A DNA stretch of 64,000 bases from Agromyces kandeliae (GTDB lineage Bacteria; Actinomycetota; Actinomycetes; Actinomycetales; Microbacteriaceae). Position numbers and translations under genes: made by a program. Positions 62,450 to 64,000 of this stretch are shown one piece after another. Within the stretch, counting starts at the first letter, position 1, and each line of letters starts with the position of its first letter. The notes beneath the pieces are model-generated. The model was not told the origin of the DNA, searched no databases, and worked only from the letters and a program-made list of their open reading frames with translations. The DNA lies in assembly GCF_009674665.1 (NCBI RefSeq), contig NZ_WKJD01000016.1, positions 62,001-126,000 of the forward strand, given 5' to 3'.

Positions 62450-63685
62450 CTAGGAGACCCCGAGTTGGCCGGAGAGGACCATGACGGCCGCCCCGCGCAG
62501 GACGATGTCCTGCCCGTGCGCGGTCATCCGGAGCCTCAGTTCCCGGTGGTGTTCCGTCATCGTCCGGTTCCGGACCGTCTCGACGGCCGCCTCGAGCAGC
62601 GGGCCGTCAAGCAGTTCCGCCGGTCCGCTGAGCACGACCTCGGAGAGGTTCAGCGCACCGACGACGGGGGCGAGCACGATGCCGAGGCGTCGGCCTGCCT
62701 CCCGCAGGGTCTCTTCGCGAGCGGATGCCGCGGCGTCCGCGGCGCCGAGTCGTTCGAGCTCGGCGGTGAGTCGGGGCACGGCGAGCCAGGCCTCGAGGCA
62801 GCCGTGCTTCCCGCACGCGCAGCGCGGGCCGCCGTCGGTGCCGACCACGACGTGGCCGATCTCGCCTGCGGCGCTGCCGGCTCCGAGCACGGGTCGGCCG
62901 CCGATGATCAGGCCCGCGCCGACGCCGTGGCCGACCTTGACGAGCACCAGGTCGCCGGGCGCGCCGGCGTGCTCGGCGAGCACGGCGACATTCGCGTCGT
63001 TCGCGACGTGCACGGGCAGGTGGAAGGCGGCCTGCAGCCGCTCCTGGAGCGGGAGGTCGGTCCAGCCGAGGTTCGGGGCGGAGCGGACGACGCCGTCGGG
63101 ACCCACGACGCCCGGCGAGCCGACGCCGATGCCGAGCACCGGGGAGGTCGTGAGGGCGAGCAGGCCGTCGAGGAGCTCGGTGACGAGTTCGACGGCCCGC
63201 TCCCCCGTCGCGCCGTCGAGGGCGACCTCGGCGCGGGCGACGGTGGCGCCGTCGAGGTCGAGGACGGCCCCGCGGAAGCGCGTGTGCTCGGAGAGGTCGA
63301 GTGCGACGACGTGGTGGCCGGTGCGGTCGATGTCGATGAGCGTCGCCGGCTTGCCGGGGCGCGCGTCCTCGCGCTGGCCGAGCTCGACGACGAGGCCCTC
63401 GCCGATGAGCTCGGCGACGAGGTCGGACACGGTGACGCGAGTGAGGCCGGTCTCGCGGGCGACATCCGCCCGGCTCTGCGCGCCCAGGGTGTAGAGCGTC
63501 TGCAGGACCAGCGAGCGGTTGTGGCTGCGGGCGTGCTCGGGGAGCACCTTGCCCGAGGTGCGCAGCGCGCGGCCCGCGAAGAGCTGGCCCGCGGCGGCCG
63601 TCGGGGTCGAGGGCCCTGCCGCGCGCTCGCTGCCGAGTGCGATGCCTGCGGGCGCCTGCCCGGGTGCTGCTTCCGTTGCCGTCAC
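62450..63685 (-). CDS. ROK-family transcriptional repressor (NagC/Xyl-R type)
   Basis: 411 residues with an N-terminal ~40-residue tail. A winged helix-turn-helix (SLVLQTLYTLGAQSRADVARETGLTRVTVSDLVAEL) precedes a ROK domain. The kinase ATP motif DxGGT is degenerate (ALDLSEHTRFRGAVLDL), so it should be non-catalytic, while zinc cysteines CACGKHGCLE are kept. It probably senses an amino sugar and controls the following operon through the palindrome at its own start. GTG 63685. Confidence 0.9.
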   Translation of the reverse strand: MTATEAAPGQAPAGIALGSERAAGPSTPTAAAGQLFAGRALRTSGKVLPEHARSHNRSLVLQTLYTLGAQSRADVARETGLTRVTVSDLVAELIGEGLVVELGQREDARPGKPATLIDIDRTGHHVVALDLSEHTRFRGAVLDLDGATVARAEVALDGATGERAVELVTELLDGLLALTTSPVLGIGVGSPGVVGPDGVVRSAPNLGWTDLPLQERLQAAFHLPVHVANDANVAVLAEHAGAPGDLVLVKVGHGVGAGLIIGGRPVLGAGSAAGEIGHVVVGTDGGPRCACGKHGCLEAWLAVPRLTAELERLGAADAAASAREETLREAGRRLGIVLAPVVGALNLSEVVLSGPAELLDGPLLEAAVETVRNRTMTEHHRELRLRMTAHGQDIVLRGAAVMVLSGQLGVS

Positions 63686-63712
63686 GTTTGTTAGTACACC
63701 TTACGAACAAAC
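63686..63712. promoter_or_regulatory. ROK repressor operator
   Basis: Inverted repeat GTTTGTTAGTA-N5-TACGAACAAAC (one mismatch in 11 bp), ending at the first base before the GTG of the repressor gene. AT-rich, unlike its surroundings, and matches the style of NagC-like operators. Autoregulation plus control of the downstream operon is likely. Confidence 0.75.
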
Positions 63713-63805
63713 CTCCGCGCAACCCTTCGGACGAAATTCGTTCAGGTTCTTTACAAACCCGTGACCTGCCGATTCGGGGACGGACGGCACGACCCGCGGC
63801 GCGGG

Positions 63806-63847
63806 CCGGTGCCGGAACGGGCGGGCGGAGCGCCGTTCCGGCACCGG
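63806..63847. terminator. Terminator after the gene entering from the right
   Basis: Perfect 15-bp stem (63806-63820 with 63833-63847) with a 12-base loop, downstream of the minus-strand partial gene at the window end. Confidence 0.8.
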
Positions 63848-63876
63848 GGTCGCGCGCCGTGGTCGGATCCGCGGCC

Positions 63877-64000
63877 TCAGGCCGCGACCGACCCGACGGG
63901 ACGCACCCGGCCCGCCGCCGGACGCGTGGCACGCGTGGTCGCGACGCCGACGCCGAGCAGGACGAGGCCCAGGTTCGCGAGGGTCTCCGCGTACCCCGGG
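63877..64000 (-). CDS. C-terminal fragment of a probable membrane protein (partial)
   Basis: Frame ending in TGA at 63877 and open to the window edge, about 40 codons. The peptide has a hydrophobic run LANLGLVLLGVGVA followed by Arg/Pro-rich tail, a typical last span with cytoplasmic end. A terminator follows the stop. Family not recognised. Confidence 0.45.
   Translation of the reverse strand, partial: PGYAETLANLGLVLLGVGVATTRATRPAAGRVRPVGSVAA

Noticed and set aside
1583..62729. Could the GGATGCC copies be a CRISPR array or transposon ends?
   Set aside because: Spacing is irregular from a few bases to several kb, with no spacers of uniform length and no cas or transposase gene.

Overview
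This is high-GC actinobacterial DNA. Gene content and style (phytoene-desaturase-like oxidoreductase, F420-type LLM enzyme, fused sigma/anti-sigma protein, tight 4-bp gene overlaps, many leaderless start signals) best fit the family Microbacteriaceae, perhaps near Agromyces; the genus is a guess. I see no insertion sequence, prophage or CRISPR array. The window reads as ordinary chromosome carrying about 60 genes and one tRNA.

Layout. 0-6.5 kb: tail of a sugar-ABC ATPase, a DUF4032 kinase-like protein, then a leftward group rlmB-cysS, ispDF and carD. 6.6-23.9 kb: a phosphate island with regX3-senX3, phoU, gpmA, a glnR-like orphan regulator, ppk, a mutT1-like Nudix/phosphatase gene and two tandem pstS genes followed by pstC-pstA-pstB. 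GTTCACC repeats phased at 11 bp (PHO-box-like) precede phoU and each pstS. Inside this island sit a methyltransferase, a FUSC protein, ygfZ, a nitrobindin-like gene and a 38-residue membrane protein too short for usual gene calling. 24-36 kb: pabC, tRNA-Lys, two oxidoreductases, a sigK-rskA pair, a cyclase with a degenerate hydrolase domain, DedA, a fasciclin lipoprotein and a MarP-like protease. 35-39 kb: galactose genes galM, a DeoR repressor, and divergent galT-galK. 41-45 kb: a nonulosonate-type sugar cluster (DUF6716 protein, SAF-less NeuB, NeuA fused to a HAD phosphatase). 45-49 kb: folD and glyA, with a ZTP (pfl) riboswitch in front of glyA, and divergent nagA. 49-56 kb: fused ECF sigma factor, MFS exporter, purU, a DUF2568 protein, and a YhgE-like membrane protein divergent from its likely TetR repressor. 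56-63.7 kb: a leftward amino-sugar operon with a ROK repressor, substrate-binding protein, two permeases, GH3 N-acetylhexosaminidase, ROK kinase and nagB.

How the parts work together. The amino-sugar genes import GlcNAc-type sugars, cleave, phosphorylate and deaminate them, with nagA nearby supplying deacetylation. The transporter has no ATPase of its own; the ATPase ending at position 93 is one candidate partner. The phosphate genes form a sensing, uptake and storage circuit. One-carbon genes (glyA, folD, purU) fit purine and folate balance, sensed by the riboswitch.

The most unusual signal is not a gene. The 9-mer GGATGCCGC (or its complement) occurs about 43 times in 64 kb by hand count, against roughly two expected from base composition, and often forces otherwise rare codons in coding sequence.
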